Shown in pieces: positions 35,827 to 45,749 of a DNA stretch of 64,000 nt. Origin of the DNA: Phocaeicola barnesiae DSM 18169 = JCM 13652 (GTDB lineage: Bacteria; Bacteroidota; Bacteroidia; Bacteroidales; Bacteroidaceae); NCBI RefSeq assembly GCF_000374585.1, contig NZ_KB894654.1, positions 48,841-112,840 of the forward strand, read 5' to 3'. Position 1 is the stretch's first letter; the number at the start of each line of letters is the position of its first letter. Below the pieces are notes generated by a model. It was not told the DNA's origin, ran no database searches, and was given only the letters and a program-made list of their open reading frames with translations. The translations under genes were made by a program, and so were the position numbers.

Positions 35827-37014
35827 ATGAAAAGATTCATCTCATTATGCATCATGCTGTGTATCGGCCTCTCCATCTGGGCCGGAAAACACTACACAGT
35901 CATCGTTTCGTTAGACGGATTCCGATGGGACTATCCGCAGATGTATGACACCCCATTCTTCGACCAGATGGCCCGAGAAGGCGTGAAAGCTACCATGATT
36001 CCGTCTTTCCCGACCAAAACCTTTCCGAACCACTACACACTTGCCACAGGGCTGGTACCCGACCACCACGGTATTGTAGCCAATACCTTTTGGAATCCGG
36101 AACGCAACGAGGTCTACCGGATGGGTGACGCCAAAACCCGGAACGACGCCTCCTATTACGGCGGAGAACCCATCTGGATTACCGCACAGAAACAGGGAGT
36201 CAAGACAGGAAACATCTATTGGGTAGGTTCAGACATTGCCGTCAAGGGACAGCACCCCACTTACTACCACGTATACGACCAGACTCTCCGCCTTACACAG
36301 ACAGAACGGGTAGCCGAAGCATTGAGAATGCTGAAACTGCCGGAAACGGAACGCCCTCAGCTCATCATGCTGTACCTGGAAGACTCCGATACGTACGGAC
36401 ACAGTTACAGTCCGCACAGCAAGGAGACCCGCCGTTGCATCTCGGAACTGGACGCACTCATGAAATACCTGTGGGAAGGACTTCAAAGCCTGCCTTTCGG
36501 AAAAGACATCAACCTGATTGTTACCTCCGACCACGGAATGGCTACGGTCAGTGCCGACCGCTTCGTACCCATCAGACACCTGCTGAAAGAGCAATGGTAC
36601 CGGATGATTGACGGTAACCTGCCGGCACAGATTTACACAAAACCAGAATACCGCGACTCTGTCTATCAAGCTCTGCAAAACCTGAACCATGTACGTGTGT
36701 GGAAAAAAGAGGAGATTCCGGCTTACCTGAACTATGGAAGCAACCCACGGGTAGGTGACATCATCGTACTGCCGGATTTAGGCTGGCTGGTGGAAGAAGG
36801 ACAACAGACGCTTCCGGGAGCACACGGATTCGATCCGACCTACGACGACATGCAGGTAATGTTCCGTGCCTGGGGACCGGACTTCAAGAAAGGTTACGAA
36901 GCGCCTAAATTCCGGAATGTATCCATCTACTCATTACTGGCACGTCTGCTGCACATCACCCCCGAAAAGACAGACGGTTCTTTGGAAGAAGTAGAGAACA
37001 TGCTGGTTCAATGA
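35827..37014 (+). CDS. Secreted nucleotide pyrophosphatase/phosphodiesterase (ENPP family)
   Basis: 395 residues with a signal peptide (MKRFISLCIMLCIGLSIWAG). The alkaline-phosphatase-superfamily NPP pattern is clear: metal Asp in VSLDGFRWDYP (D30), nucleophile Thr in FPTKTFPNHYTLATGL (T65), then EDSDTYGHSYSPHS, VTSDHGMATV and the late GAHGFDP. NPP enzymes cut phosphodiester or pyrophosphate bonds in nucleotides and related molecules outside the cytoplasm, releasing nucleoside monophosphates. It follows a TonB receptor gene. The start at 35827 begins the signal peptide; the upstream ATG would be in the terminator. Confidence 0.93.
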   Translation: MKRFISLCIMLCIGLSIWAGKHYTVIVSLDGFRWDYPQMYDTPFFDQMAREGVKATMIPSFPTKTFPNHYTLATGLVPDHHGIVANTFWNPERNEVYRMGDAKTRNDASYYGGEPIWITAQKQGVKTGNIYWVGSDIAVKGQHPTYYHVYDQTLRLTQTERVAEALRMLKLPETERPQLIMLYLEDSDTYGHSYSPHSKETRRCISELDALMKYLWEGLQSLPFGKDINLIVTSDHGMATVSADRFVPIRHLLKEQWYRMIDGNLPAQIYTKPEYRDSVYQALQNLNHVRVWKKEEIPAYLNYGSNPRVGDIIVLPDLGWLVEEGQQTLPGAHGFDPTYDDMQVMFRAWGPDFKKGYEAPKFRNVSIYSLLARLLHITPEKTDGSLEEVENMLVQ

Positions 37015-37064
37015 GATTTCCTGTATCTTCAGGCAACAGGAACCCAAATTCTCTGATATAATAA

Positions 37065-37152
37065 AAAACGTCCGCTCGTATGATGTCACACGAACGGACG
37101 TTTTCATGAAAACGAACTCATGTTTCAATCAACACGCGAGTTCGTTTTTTTC
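37065..37152. terminator. Modular palindromic element B (bidirectional terminator)
   Basis: First hairpin: AAAACGTCCG plus TCGT arms (37065-37079 with 37090-37104, one mismatch). Second: GAAAACGAACTC with its complement (37108-37119 with 37138-37150) followed by seven T. It lies between the convergent nucleotide pyrophosphatase and ettA genes and shares the ACGAACGGACGTTT core with elements A and C. Confidence 0.8.
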
Positions 37153-37162
37153 ATATCGATCA

Positions 37163-38851
37163 TTAATCTTCCATCAACTTCCGGTAACGGACACGTTTCG
37201 GCTCTACGTTACCCATACGTTTCATCTTGTTTTCTTCGTATTCGGTATAAGAACCTTCGAAATAGAAGACTTCACTGTTACCTTCGAAAGCCAGAATGTG
37301 TGTACAGATACGGTCGAGGAACCAACGGTCGTGACTGATGACTACGGCACATCCGGCGAAATCCTCCAGACCTTCCTCCAAAGCACGCAGGGTATTCACA
37401 TCGATATCGTTGGTCGGCTCGTCCAGCAAAAGTACGTTACCTTCTTCCTTCAAGGCCATCGCCAGGTGCAGACGGTTACGCTCACCACCCGAAAGCATAC
37501 CACAAAGCTTTTCCTGGTCGGAACCGGAAAAATTGAAACGGCTCAGGTATGCACGGGCATTCACATCACGGTTTCCCATTCGAATCAAATCGTTACCGCC
37601 GCTGATGACCTGATAAACCGTCTTGTTCGGATCAATGTCACGATGCTGCTGGTCTACGTAGGCCACCTTTACGGTTTCGCCCACTTCAAATTCCCCTTTA
37701 TCAGCCTTTTCAAGCCCCATAATCAAGCGGAACAGCGTTGTCTTTCCGGCACCGTTCGGACCGATGACACCTACGATTCCGTTCGGTGGAAGCATGAAGT
37801 TCAAATCGTCGAACAGCAACTTGTCGCCGTATGCTTTGGCCACATGCTTCGCTTCGATAACCTTGTTGCCCAGACGCGGACCATTCGGGATAAAGATCTC
37901 CAGCTTTTCTTCCTTCTCCTTCACATCCTCGTTCAAGAGCTTGTCGTACGAATTCAAACGGGCCTTACCCTTGGCCTGACGGGCCTTCGGAGCCATGCGT
38001 ACCCATTCCAACTCACGTTCCAGCGTCTTTCTACGCTTGCTGGCTGTCTTTTCCTCCATCTCCATACGCTTGGTCTTCTGTTCCAACCAGCTGGAGTAGT
38101 TACCCTTCCAAGGAATCCCTTCACCACGGTCGAGCTCCAGAATCCATCCGGCTACATGATCCAGGAAGTAACGGTCGTGTGTAACGGCAATCACCGTTCC
38201 TTCATACTGCTGCAGGTGCTGTTCCAGCCAGTCGATACTTTCCGCATCCAAGTGGTTGGTCGGCTCGTCCAGCAGAAGGATATCCGGTTTCTGCAGCAAC
38301 AGGCGGCACAAGGCAACCCGGCGACGTTCACCTCCCGACAGATTCTCTACCAACTGGTCTTCTGGCGGACAACGGAGGGCATCCATGGCACGTTCCAGCT
38401 TGCTATCCAGGTTCCAGGCATCGGTTGCATCGATGATATCCTGCAGTTCCGCCTGACGGGCAAACAGCGCGTCCATCTTCTCCGGGTCTTCATAATATTC
38501 CGGCAACCCGAACTTATTGTTGATTTCCTCGTATTCAGCCAAGGTATCTACCACTTGCTGTACACCTTCCATCACCACTTCCTTTACGGTCTTGGTATTG
38601 TCAAGTACCGGCTCCTGAGCCAGGTAACCCACCGAATATCCCGGTGAGAAGACCACTTCTCCCTGATAACTCTTGTCGATACCGGCGATAATCTTCATCA
38701 ACGTAGATTTACCGGAACCGTTCAAACCGATGATACCGATCTTGGCACCATAGAAAAAGGATAGGTAGATGTCTTTCAATACCTGTCTGTTGTTCTGGAA
38801 GGATTTGCTTACTCCCACCATTGAGAAAATAATCTTCTTGTCGTCTGCCAT
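37163..38851 (-). CDS. ettA: ABC-F protein, energy-dependent translational throttle EttA
   Basis: 562 residues with two ATP-binding cassettes and no membrane part. Walker A motifs GLNGSGKST and GPNGAGKTT, signatures LSGGERRRVA and LSGGERNRLH, Walker B LLLDEPTNHLD and LLLDEPTNDID. The inter-domain linker and the second DEPTNDID fit EttA, which binds the ribosomal E site and gates elongation according to ATP/ADP. It has a short gap to the MFS gene (25 bp), so both may be in one operon with panB. Confidence 0.95.
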   Translation of the reverse strand: MADDKKIIFSMVGVSKSFQNNRQVLKDIYLSFFYGAKIGIIGLNGSGKSTLMKIIAGIDKSYQGEVVFSPGYSVGYLAQEPVLDNTKTVKEVVMEGVQQVVDTLAEYEEINNKFGLPEYYEDPEKMDALFARQAELQDIIDATDAWNLDSKLERAMDALRCPPEDQLVENLSGGERRRVALCRLLLQKPDILLLDEPTNHLDAESIDWLEQHLQQYEGTVIAVTHDRYFLDHVAGWILELDRGEGIPWKGNYSSWLEQKTKRMEMEEKTASKRRKTLERELEWVRMAPKARQAKGKARLNSYDKLLNEDVKEKEEKLEIFIPNGPRLGNKVIEAKHVAKAYGDKLLFDDLNFMLPPNGIVGVIGPNGAGKTTLFRLIMGLEKADKGEFEVGETVKVAYVDQQHRDIDPNKTVYQVISGGNDLIRMGNRDVNARAYLSRFNFSGSDQEKLCGMLSGGERNRLHLAMALKEEGNVLLLDEPTNDIDVNTLRALEEGLEDFAGCAVVISHDRWFLDRICTHILAFEGNSEVFYFEGSYTEYEENKMKRMGNVEPKRVRYRKLMED

Positions 38852-38876
38852 ATTCTTTTAACTGTTAAAAATAAAA

Positions 38877-40049
38877 TCAAATCTTTCTTCGCTCCATCTG
38901 CTTCCGATAATAACGGTGCACTGCCAACTGATAAGCTATCAGTCCGACCAGACATACCACCAGGGCAACAATGAAGGGATTACCGGATGGAGTAGCCGCC
39001 GTCCATTTACCGGACATGACTCCCAACAGGATACCCAGCTCCCACAACAGCTGATAGGTATGATAGCCTGTTCCACGTTCACAATGCAGAGGAAGCTGTA
39101 TCATCACAAAAAGGAATTGCGAAATAGAAGCTGCAGCCCCCAGTCCTATCAGGAATCCGGCTCCCCATAAATGAATGCCTGCATCCGAATAATAGAGAAC
39201 CAATAACCCCGCCCCTGTCAGGAGCTGTCCGATAGTCACCAACAGACGTCCGTCGGCACGTGTAACCGTAGCAGCCTTCAGGAACAGGAAACAGATAAAA
39301 CCGCCACCTATGCAAAGATAGAAAAAAGAATCATAGATTGTACTGAGAATCATTCCCAGAACAAAAGGTACGGCCATCATATTCAATCCCGGTCCCAGTG
39401 AACGGAACAGGATGAAACGGTCGAATGACAGAAGCGGAAGTTCCAAAGGAGCCCGGAAAGTCACTGTAACCATGGAAATCAACAGGATAGCACCTACCGA
39501 CAGGAATGCCGAACAATAGGTCAGCTGCGGGAAGGTCAGCAGAGTCTCTGCGTGATATCCGCCCATCAGACCGGCTATCATACCGAATATGCCTGCCCAC
39601 GTGAAGCAGACATTCGCCTGATTCCGCTTCTGGCTGGGAGTCACATCAATGACCAACGTACTTCCCGTAGCCATCAGCACGACGGCAAAGGCTGCCCCCT
39701 GAATCATCCATAGCAACCATAATGTCTGGAAATGTTCTACATACGGATAGGCCAGGCTGATGAGTGCCAACAACAGGATGCTGCGTATACAGACAGACTG
39801 CCGCTTGTATGTATCTACCAGATAATTGTTGAAAAGCCCCGGAAGGAAGAGTGATATACCGAAAACAGCGGTCACCCCTCCGGCATACAGGTCGGAACAG
39901 TGCCACTGTCTTACCATCCAATGATGAAAAACCGGAAACAGCATGTACACAGCTGCATGCAACAGCAGGTTGGCTATCACCAAAAAGCTGAAATTCCGGT
40001 TCCACAAGTTACTTCTGCCTCCCGAAGAATGCAGTATATCCATTGCCAT
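38877..40049 (-). CDS. Major facilitator superfamily transporter
   Basis: About 390 residues with 12 predicted membrane helices. Helix 2-3 loop reads LVDTYKRQSVCIRS, a degenerate form of the MFS motif A; the central loop is short. It resembles drug/metabolite exporters rather than sugar porters, but the substrate cannot be named. It lies 8 bp downstream of panB and 25 bp upstream of ettA, so the three minus-strand genes form one likely operon. Starts at 40049 or 40043 fit; a TTG overlapping the panB stop (40061) is also possible. Confidence 0.85.
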   Translation of the reverse strand: MAMDILHSSGGRSNLWNRNFSFLVIANLLLHAAVYMLFPVFHHWMVRQWHCSDLYAGGVTAVFGISLFLPGLFNNYLVDTYKRQSVCIRSILLLALISLAYPYVEHFQTLWLLWMIQGAAFAVVLMATGSTLVIDVTPSQKRNQANVCFTWAGIFGMIAGLMGGYHAETLLTFPQLTYCSAFLSVGAILLISMVTVTFRAPLELPLLSFDRFILFRSLGPGLNMMAVPFVLGMILSTIYDSFFYLCIGGGFICFLFLKAATVTRADGRLLVTIGQLLTGAGLLVLYYSDAGIHLWGAGFLIGLGAAASISQFLFVMIQLPLHCERGTGYHTYQLLWELGILLGVMSGKWTAATPSGNPFIVALVVCLVGLIAYQLAVHRYYRKQMERRKI

Positions 40050-40057
40050 AAGCGGAA

Positions 40058-40879
40058 TCAATACTGCTCGGACTCGTTCGGGAAATCACAGGATTTCACA
40101 TCAGAAACGTAGTTTCCGATGGCATCCGTCATGAGGGTGTGCAAATCGGCATACCGACGGAGGAAACGTGGGCTGAATCCCTTGGTCATGCCCAACATAT
40201 CGGTAACGACCAGCACCTGACCGTCGACTGCCCCTCCTGCACCGATACCGATAACCGGGATCGTCAGCTCCTGAGCTACCCGGGCAGCCAGCGCAGCCGG
40301 AATCTTTTCAAGAACCAAGGCGAAACAGCCTGCTTCCTGCAACAGCCGTGCATCGCTCATCAGCTTTTCGGCTTCCGCATCTTCTTTGGCACGTACGCCG
40401 TATGTACCATATTTATTGATAGACTGCGGCATCAGTCCCAGATGTCCCATTACCGGGATGCCTGCACCGATGATGTGGCGGATGGTTTCAATCACTTCTT
40501 CTCCACCCTCCAGCTTCAACGCGTCTGCATGAGTTTCCTTCATGATACGGATAGCATTGCGGACTCCGTCGTACGGATCGGCCTGGTAAGAACCGAAAGG
40601 CATATCCACTACCACCAAAGCACGCTTCACGCCACGCATCACTGATTTACCGTGGTAAATCATCTGATCGACTGTAATAGGCAACGTCGTGACATTACCC
40701 GCCATTACATTCGAAGCGGAGTCGCCGACCAGGATGACGTCAACGCCTGCTCCATCCACAATCTGTGCCATTGTAAAATCATACGAGGTGAGCATCGAAA
40801 TCTTCTCTCCTCTTTCTTTCATTTCAATCAAACGGTGAGTCGTCACTTTACGTGTATCACCTGAAAGATATCCAGCCAT
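40058..40879 (-). CDS. panB: 3-methyl-2-oxobutanoate hydroxymethyltransferase
   Basis: 273 residues, the standard PanB length. TIM-barrel signatures: metal Asp in [35 protein letters not shown], and the general-base Glu in LVLEKIPA. It adds a hydroxymethyl group from methylene-tetrahydrofolate to 2-oxoisovalerate, the first committed step of pantothenate and so coenzyme A synthesis. The MFS and ettA genes follow closely on the same strand. No other pantothenate gene lies nearby. Confidence 0.97.
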   Translation of the reverse strand: MAGYLSGDTRKVTTHRLIEMKERGEKISMLTSYDFTMAQIVDGAGVDVILVGDSASNVMAGNVTTLPITVDQMIYHGKSVMRGVKRALVVVDMPFGSYQADPYDGVRNAIRIMKETHADALKLEGGEEVIETIRHIIGAGIPVMGHLGLMPQSINKYGTYGVRAKEDAEAEKLMSDARLLQEAGCFALVLEKIPAALAARVAQELTIPVIGIGAGGAVDGQVLVVTDMLGMTKGFSPRFLRRYADLHTLMTDAIGNYVSDVKSCDFPNESEQY

Positions 40880-40988
40880 AATTACCTTAATTTAAAAACG
40901 GGGCAAAATTAGGAGTTTTTAATGAGTTATACAAATTTTCTGAAATCTCTGACACAACCAGAACCTGTAGAAAACGCCTCTCTACAAA

Positions 40989-41645
40989 TCAGTTCCCGGC
41001 CAGAAGCTCCATCATCCGGGCATAACTGAATTCTGTAAAATCCGGAATCACCAGCCTGCATTTATCCTGAATGGCGGCAGCCGGGTTCGTCGTGCTCAGA
41101 CCAACAACCGTCATACCGGCCGCATTACCGGCTTCCAGTCCATGGAATGAATCCTCGAATACCACGCAGTTCCCGATGACCGTATCGAATACCTTTGCAC
41201 CCAGCAGGAAACAGTCGGGAGCAGGTTTCGAACGGGCAAAATCTTCCGAAGTCAGGATGCGGTCTACCAGCCCTTTCAATTCCGGATGAGCCGCATACAC
41301 GTTCTGCATCTTCTGCTGATTGGAACTGGTCACAATGGCTATCTTCACTCCCTGCGAACGCAATTCCTTCATGAAATCGGCCACGCCGGGAATATAATCG
41401 TATGACATCTCGTTTTCATAACGGTTCAACGCGTCCGTGATTTCGGCCTGTTCCTTTTCCATACCGGAAAAATAGCGGTCGTATATCTGTACCAAAGTCT
41501 GGCCCTTGATAATTTTCCCGAAGTTCTCATATTCAGGCAGGTACTTTCTTCCTACCCCGTCCCAGAAAATCGTATACTGCGGTTCTGTATCGATAATCAC
41601 ACCGTCGCAATCGAAAAGTGCCGCAATTGTCTTTGTCTGATTCAT
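40989..41645 (-). CDS. HAD superfamily hydrolase (phosphoglucomutase-like)
   Basis: 218 residues of the HAD family with a helical cap of subfamily I: motif I LFDCDGVIIDTEP (D12, D14), motif II VTSSN, Lys in SKPAPDCFLLGA, motif III VFEDSFHGLEAG. The usual length and cap match sugar-phosphate phosphatases and beta-phosphoglucomutases. Substrate is unknown. It is divergent from the MATE gene over a 75-bp region. Confidence 0.92.
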   Translation of the reverse strand: MNQTKTIAALFDCDGVIIDTEPQYTIFWDGVGRKYLPEYENFGKIIKGQTLVQIYDRYFSGMEKEQAEITDALNRYENEMSYDYIPGVADFMKELRSQGVKIAIVTSSNQQKMQNVYAAHPELKGLVDRILTSEDFARSKPAPDCFLLGAKVFDTVIGNCVVFEDSFHGLEAGNAAGMTVVGLSTTNPAAAIQDKCRLVIPDFTEFSYARMMELLAGN

Positions 41646-41699
41646 TTTTATTTAGCTTGATTTAACACGGCAAAGGTCTTAAATATCCTTGCATCTTCC

Positions 41700-41707
41700 T
41701 AAATTTG
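41700..41707 (+). promoter_or_regulatory. -7 element for MATE gene
   Basis: TAAATTTG, 13 nt before the ATG at 41721. No convincing -33 box, so tentative. Confidence 0.4.
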
Positions 41708-41720
41708 ATACTTAAAATAA

Positions 41721-43088
41721 ATGAAAATGGACAAAAACAACCCACACATCCTCGGAACCGCTCCCATCGGCAAATTGCTGGTGGAATATTCCATACCGGC
41801 CATCATCGGTATGACACTGACTTCCCTGTATAACATCATCGACAGTATCTTCATCGGACACGGTGTAGGGGCACTCGCCATCTCCGGACTGGCCATCACC
41901 TTCCCGCTGATGAACCTGAACATCGCCTTCTGTACCCTGGTAGGAGTAGGAGGCGCAACCATGTCCTCTATCCGGTTGGGACAGAAAGACCAGACCGGTG
42001 CCGAGTATATCCTGGGTAATGTGGCTGTCCTCTGTGTCATCAATGCGGTAGTCTTCAGCGGAATCACCCTCCTTTTTCTGGAAGAGATACTACGCTTCTT
42101 CGGAGCCAGCGACTCTACCCTTCCCTACGCCTACGACTTCATGCAGGTCATTCTGTTAGGAAGCCCCATCTCGTTTGTCATGATTGGTCTGAACAACATC
42201 ATGCGAGCTACGGGGTATCCGAAGAAAGCCATGCTTTCATCGTTACTGACCGTGGGCTGTAATGTTATCCTGGCTCCTATCTGTATCTTTGTATTGGAAT
42301 GGGGTATCCGTGGAGCTGCGCTCTCGACCATCACCTCCCAGTTTGTCGGTATGATTTGGGTGCTCTCGCATTTCTACAGCCAGAAGAGTTTTGTCCGCTT
42401 CCGGAAATCCTGTTTCCGTCTGAGACTTCCCATCATCCGGAACATTTTCAGCATCGGCATGTCTCCATTTGTCATGAATGTCTGCGCCTGCTGCATTGTC
42501 ATCTTCATCAACAACCGTCTGTTGCATTACGGAGGCGACTTATCCATCGGCGCTTTCGGCATCTTGAACCGTATCCAGATGCTTTTCGTCATGATTGTAA
42601 TGGGAATCACCATGGGTATGCAGCCCATCAGCGGCTACAACTATGGAGCAAGAAATTTTGAACGCGTCAAAAGAACCCTGAAACTGGGTATCATGGCCGG
42701 TACAATCATCACAACCGCTGGATTCATCGCCTGCGAATTGTTCCCTCAGGTGTTCGTCGGCATGTTTACAGACAACGAAGAGCTGACCCATCGGGCAAGC
42801 ATCGCCCTTCAGATTGGCGTTGCCAGCTTCCCGGTCATCGGTGCTCAGATTGTCATCACCCAATTCTTCCAATCCATCGGGAAAGCCGCAGTTTCCATCT
42901 TTCTCTCCCTGTCCCGACAACTGCTCTTCCTGCTTCCGGGCCTGGCATTCCTGCCTCCCTTCTTTGGCGTGAACGGAGTATGGTCCAGCATGCCTGTTTC
43001 AGATATGCTGGCCTTCCTGACAGCGGTTGCCATGCTGATGCATCACATCAAAAAGATGAAAGAGACCTATCCTCTAACTGAACAATAG
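41721..43088 (+). CDS. MATE family efflux transporter
   Basis: 455 residues with 12 membrane helices in two related halves (GVGALAISGLAITFPLMNLNIAFCTLVGVGG in the first; GAFGILNRIQMLFVMIVMGITMGMQPISGYNYGARNFERV in the second, with the family motif QPxxGYNYGA). MATE proteins export drugs or metabolites by sodium or proton antiport. The last 15 bp overlap the convergent Nramp gene. Confidence 0.93.
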   Translation: MKMDKNNPHILGTAPIGKLLVEYSIPAIIGMTLTSLYNIIDSIFIGHGVGALAISGLAITFPLMNLNIAFCTLVGVGGATMSSIRLGQKDQTGAEYILGNVAVLCVINAVVFSGITLLFLEEILRFFGASDSTLPYAYDFMQVILLGSPISFVMIGLNNIMRATGYPKKAMLSSLLTVGCNVILAPICIFVLEWGIRGAALSTITSQFVGMIWVLSHFYSQKSFVRFRKSCFRLRLPIIRNIFSIGMSPFVMNVCACCIVIFINNRLLHYGGDLSIGAFGILNRIQMLFVMIVMGITMGMQPISGYNYGARNFERVKRTLKLGIMAGTIITTAGFIACELFPQVFVGMFTDNEELTHRASIALQIGVASFPVIGAQIVITQFFQSIGKAAVSIFLSLSRQLLFLLPGLAFLPPFFGVNGVWSSMPVSDMLAFLTAVAMLMHHIKKMKETYPLTEQ

Positions 43089-44327
43089 CAGGATATTCAG
43101 CGCCGAAACCACAACGGCTATCGAATAGAGGACGAATGTACTCCAGCGGGAATTGGCATAAATCCCCATCACCCGCTTGGAGGAAGTGAGCCCGACCTGC
43201 AGGAAAACGGTAAAAGGAAGCTGGACACTCAGCATCATCTGCGAAACAATCAACCCCTGGAAAGGATTGTCTATAAAGAAGATAATCAGCAGGGCAATGC
43301 CTAAAGACAGCAGTACTCCCACCTTCGAGTGGATGTCCTTAATGTGATAAGACTCTCCGAACATGCCGGCAAAGATAGAACCTGCCGCCATGCCACTGGT
43401 CACCGTAGACGAGATACCCGCCATAAGCAACGCCAAAGCAAATACGATACCGGCATGACTACCCAACAACGGGTCCAACAACGATTTCGCCTGCTGCAAC
43501 TCTTCTACGGGTGTCCTGTTTACGAAAAAAGTAGCGGCTGCCAGCAGAATCATGGCACTGTTGATAGCCCATCCGACTCCCATGGAAAGCAGGGTATCGT
43601 AAAACTCATATTTCAACAGTTTCCGGATAGAGGCCTCATCCTCACGGTTATACTCCCGACTCTGTACCACCTCTGAGTGCAGAAAAAGATTATGCGGCAT
43701 CACTACGGCCCCCAGTACACTCATGATAATCAGCATACTCCCTTCCGGAATGCTGGGAACCACCCAAGAACGGGCCGCCAAGGGCCAATCCACATCAATC
43801 AGAAACAGTTCATACAAGAAAGAAAGGCCGATAACGGATACAAAAGCGATAATCAACCGCTCAATCCGCTTGTACGAATTGGTGAAAAGCATGACGGTTA
43901 CCAATACGGCTGTCAGCAACGCCCCCCAGATGATGGGAACATCAAACAGCATCTCCAAAGCGATGGCACCTCCCAGAATTTCCGCCAACGAGGTGGAAAT
44001 GGAAGCCAACACCGCACTGCCCAAAATAGGACGAGACACCCATTTGGGAGCATACTTGGTAGCAGCTTCACTCAGACAGAGTCCGGTAACAATCCCCAGA
44101 TGGGCCACATTATGCTGCAGGACAATCAGCATGACCGTAGAAAGGGTAATCACCCAAAGCAAGGCATAACCATAATCGGAGCCTGCCGCAAAATTGGAAG
44201 CCCAGTTACCCGGGTCAATAAATCCGACAGTAACCAGGAGCCCCGGTCCGATGTATTTCAGAATATCCAAACCACCCAGATACCGCTGATGGTCCTTCCG
44301 TTTCAGTTCTTTGATAAAATTCCACAT
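43074..44327 (-). CDS. mntH: Nramp-family divalent metal ion transporter
   Basis: 417 residues, 11 helices. The metal-site signatures are both present: DPGN in helix 1 (D38, P39, G40, N41, within GFIDPGNWAS) and MPHNLFLHS in helix 6, where Met binds transition metal. So it should import Mn(II) or Fe(II) with protons. The 3' end overlaps the convergent MATE gene. No riboswitch or MntR-type site was recognised upstream. Confidence 0.95.
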   Translation of the reverse strand: MWNFIKELKRKDHQRYLGGLDILKYIGPGLLVTVGFIDPGNWASNFAAGSDYGYALLWVITLSTVMLIVLQHNVAHLGIVTGLCLSEAATKYAPKWVSRPILGSAVLASISTSLAEILGGAIALEMLFDVPIIWGALLTAVLVTVMLFTNSYKRIERLIIAFVSVIGLSFLYELFLIDVDWPLAARSWVVPSIPEGSMLIIMSVLGAVVMPHNLFLHSEVVQSREYNREDEASIRKLLKYEFYDTLLSMGVGWAINSAMILLAAATFFVNRTPVEELQQAKSLLDPLLGSHAGIVFALALLMAGISSTVTSGMAAGSIFAGMFGESYHIKDIHSKVGVLLSLGIALLIIFFIDNPFQGLIVSQMMLSVQLPFTVFLQVGLTSSKRVMGIYANSRWSTFVLYSIAVVVSALNILLLFS

Positions 44328-44390
44328 AGTCTTTTCTTAAATAATAACAAATCGTTTAAGAGACTGTTCAGTCGTTTGGATAGATACCGA

Positions 44391-44431
44391 TAAAAAAGGC
44401 TTTCAAACACACTACCGTTCGAAAGCCCTCT
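44391..44431 (-). terminator. Intrinsic terminator after clostripain-like gene 1
   Basis: Minus-strand stem GGCTTTC/GAAAGCC (44417-44427 with 44398-44408, plus extra pairs), then six T at the 3' end. It lies 26 nt after the clostripain stop. Confidence 0.8.
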
Positions 44432-44456
44432 TTCCATATCATTTCACAATCTTCAT

Positions 44457-45737
44457 TTATTTCCACGTATTCCATCCGACAGCATCATTCCAAGAGATAG
44501 CCGAAGCATAGTAACTTTCCCACGAAGAAGAGACATTGCTGACCATTCCAGGGAGATACATGCCGATACCGCAGAAACGTTCCGCATCAGGTCTTATGGT
44601 AATGAATGTCCGTTCTACACAAGATTTGGCAATGACAGCTTCATCCAATGCCTGCTGGAAAGAAGCAGGTATGACACCTCCGTTCAACTGACGGACAAAA
44701 TCGCCGACATCGAACGAAAAATTACGATACGAATTCTCACCATACTGCTGTACTGAATGAACATCAAAGTCCTGCAACCGATCTGCATGTTCCTGTAACT
44801 GCGCCGATACCGCCGTAGCCAAGCCCTCCATCTTTGAACAGTCAACCACTGCACAAGTTCCCCACTCGTTCTTGAAGTAATCGGCAAATGTGGTACAAAG
44901 TTCCTGATAATTGGGACTATCGGCATATAGATTCTTCATCAGGTATTTATAAGGGAATCCTTCAGCCGGTGTTTCCATGACTGAAGCGATGCAATAACGG
45001 GTCGCATTACGCAACTCATAGGCCACCTCAGCTGTTCCCATCATACAGGCATCGAACAAGACAAAATCCAGTTTCCCGGCAGAAAAGCTGTTTTCCAATA
45101 CAGCAGCCAACTCGGGAACGTCAATGCTATACCCACCATCATCGCCAAATGAACGGGCTACGGTCTTGGCCCCCTTCATCCATCCTGTACCATGGGAACC
45201 ATAAATCATACCATACGTATTCGAAGGGAATATCGCCTGCATATCGGCTATGACCTGCCGCATTACAACCGGGTCCGTAGCCACATGACTTGCAGATTCA
45301 TACTGCTTTTTCACATAGGCAACCTTAAAGATTTCGCTGAAAGCTTCCTGAACTCTGGAGGTAGGGAAAGATCCCCACTGCCAAGGATCAGCGATCAGAC
45401 TTTCAATATTTTCGACATCGACCTCCGCTACATTGTTCACCTGTCCCTTACCATCCGACTCAAAGCTTAAGATGCAAGGATAAGGCATGTCGGTATCCAA
45501 CGGTTTCGGACGGTAATACACCGTTAAGGCGCAAGGTTTCTCCGAATGAATCAGGCTATAATACATGCTGACCACGTTATACTTCAGATACGAATCCAAA
45601 TCACTACTCTGATTATTGGAAACCAGATAAGCCATGAGGGTACGCCCTTGTCTCTCCTCCTGTACGTCGGCAGGAATTTCATTGGAGCAGGATACAAAAA
45701 GGCAAACAGAAAACAATAAAAAAAGAATACGTTTCAT
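44457..45737 (-). CDS. Clostripain-family (C11) cysteine peptidase lipoprotein 1
   Basis: 426 residues. The leader has a lipobox (FVSC, Cys17). The C11 peptidase dyad is visible as YGSHGTGW (H182) and LFDACMMG (C231). The family cleaves after Arg or Lys; in gut Bacteroides members some activate fragipain-like toxins or act at the surface. The target here is unknown. It lies 12 bp after a small secreted protein gene, which is probably co-transcribed. It is related in layout to the second clostripain gene at 55956. Confidence 0.9.
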   Translation of the reverse strand: MKRILFLLFSVCLFVSCSNEIPADVQEERQGRTLMAYLVSNNQSSDLDSYLKYNVVSMYYSLIHSEKPCALTVYYRPKPLDTDMPYPCILSFESDGKGQVNNVAEVDVENIESLIADPWQWGSFPTSRVQEAFSEIFKVAYVKKQYESASHVATDPVVMRQVIADMQAIFPSNTYGMIYGSHGTGWMKGAKTVARSFGDDGGYSIDVPELAAVLENSFSAGKLDFVLFDACMMGTAEVAYELRNATRYCIASVMETPAEGFPYKYLMKNLYADSPNYQELCTTFADYFKNEWGTCAVVDCSKMEGLATAVSAQLQEHADRLQDFDVHSVQQYGENSYRNFSFDVGDFVRQLNGGVIPASFQQALDEAVIAKSCVERTFITIRPDAERFCGIGMYLPGMVSNVSSSWESYYASAISWNDAVGWNTWK

Positions 45738-45749
45738 AGCTTCACCACA

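Noticed and set aside
37106..38647. A 513-codon plus-strand open frame
   Set aside because: It lies fully antisense to ettA, whose ABC motifs are intact, and its protein has no domain character.
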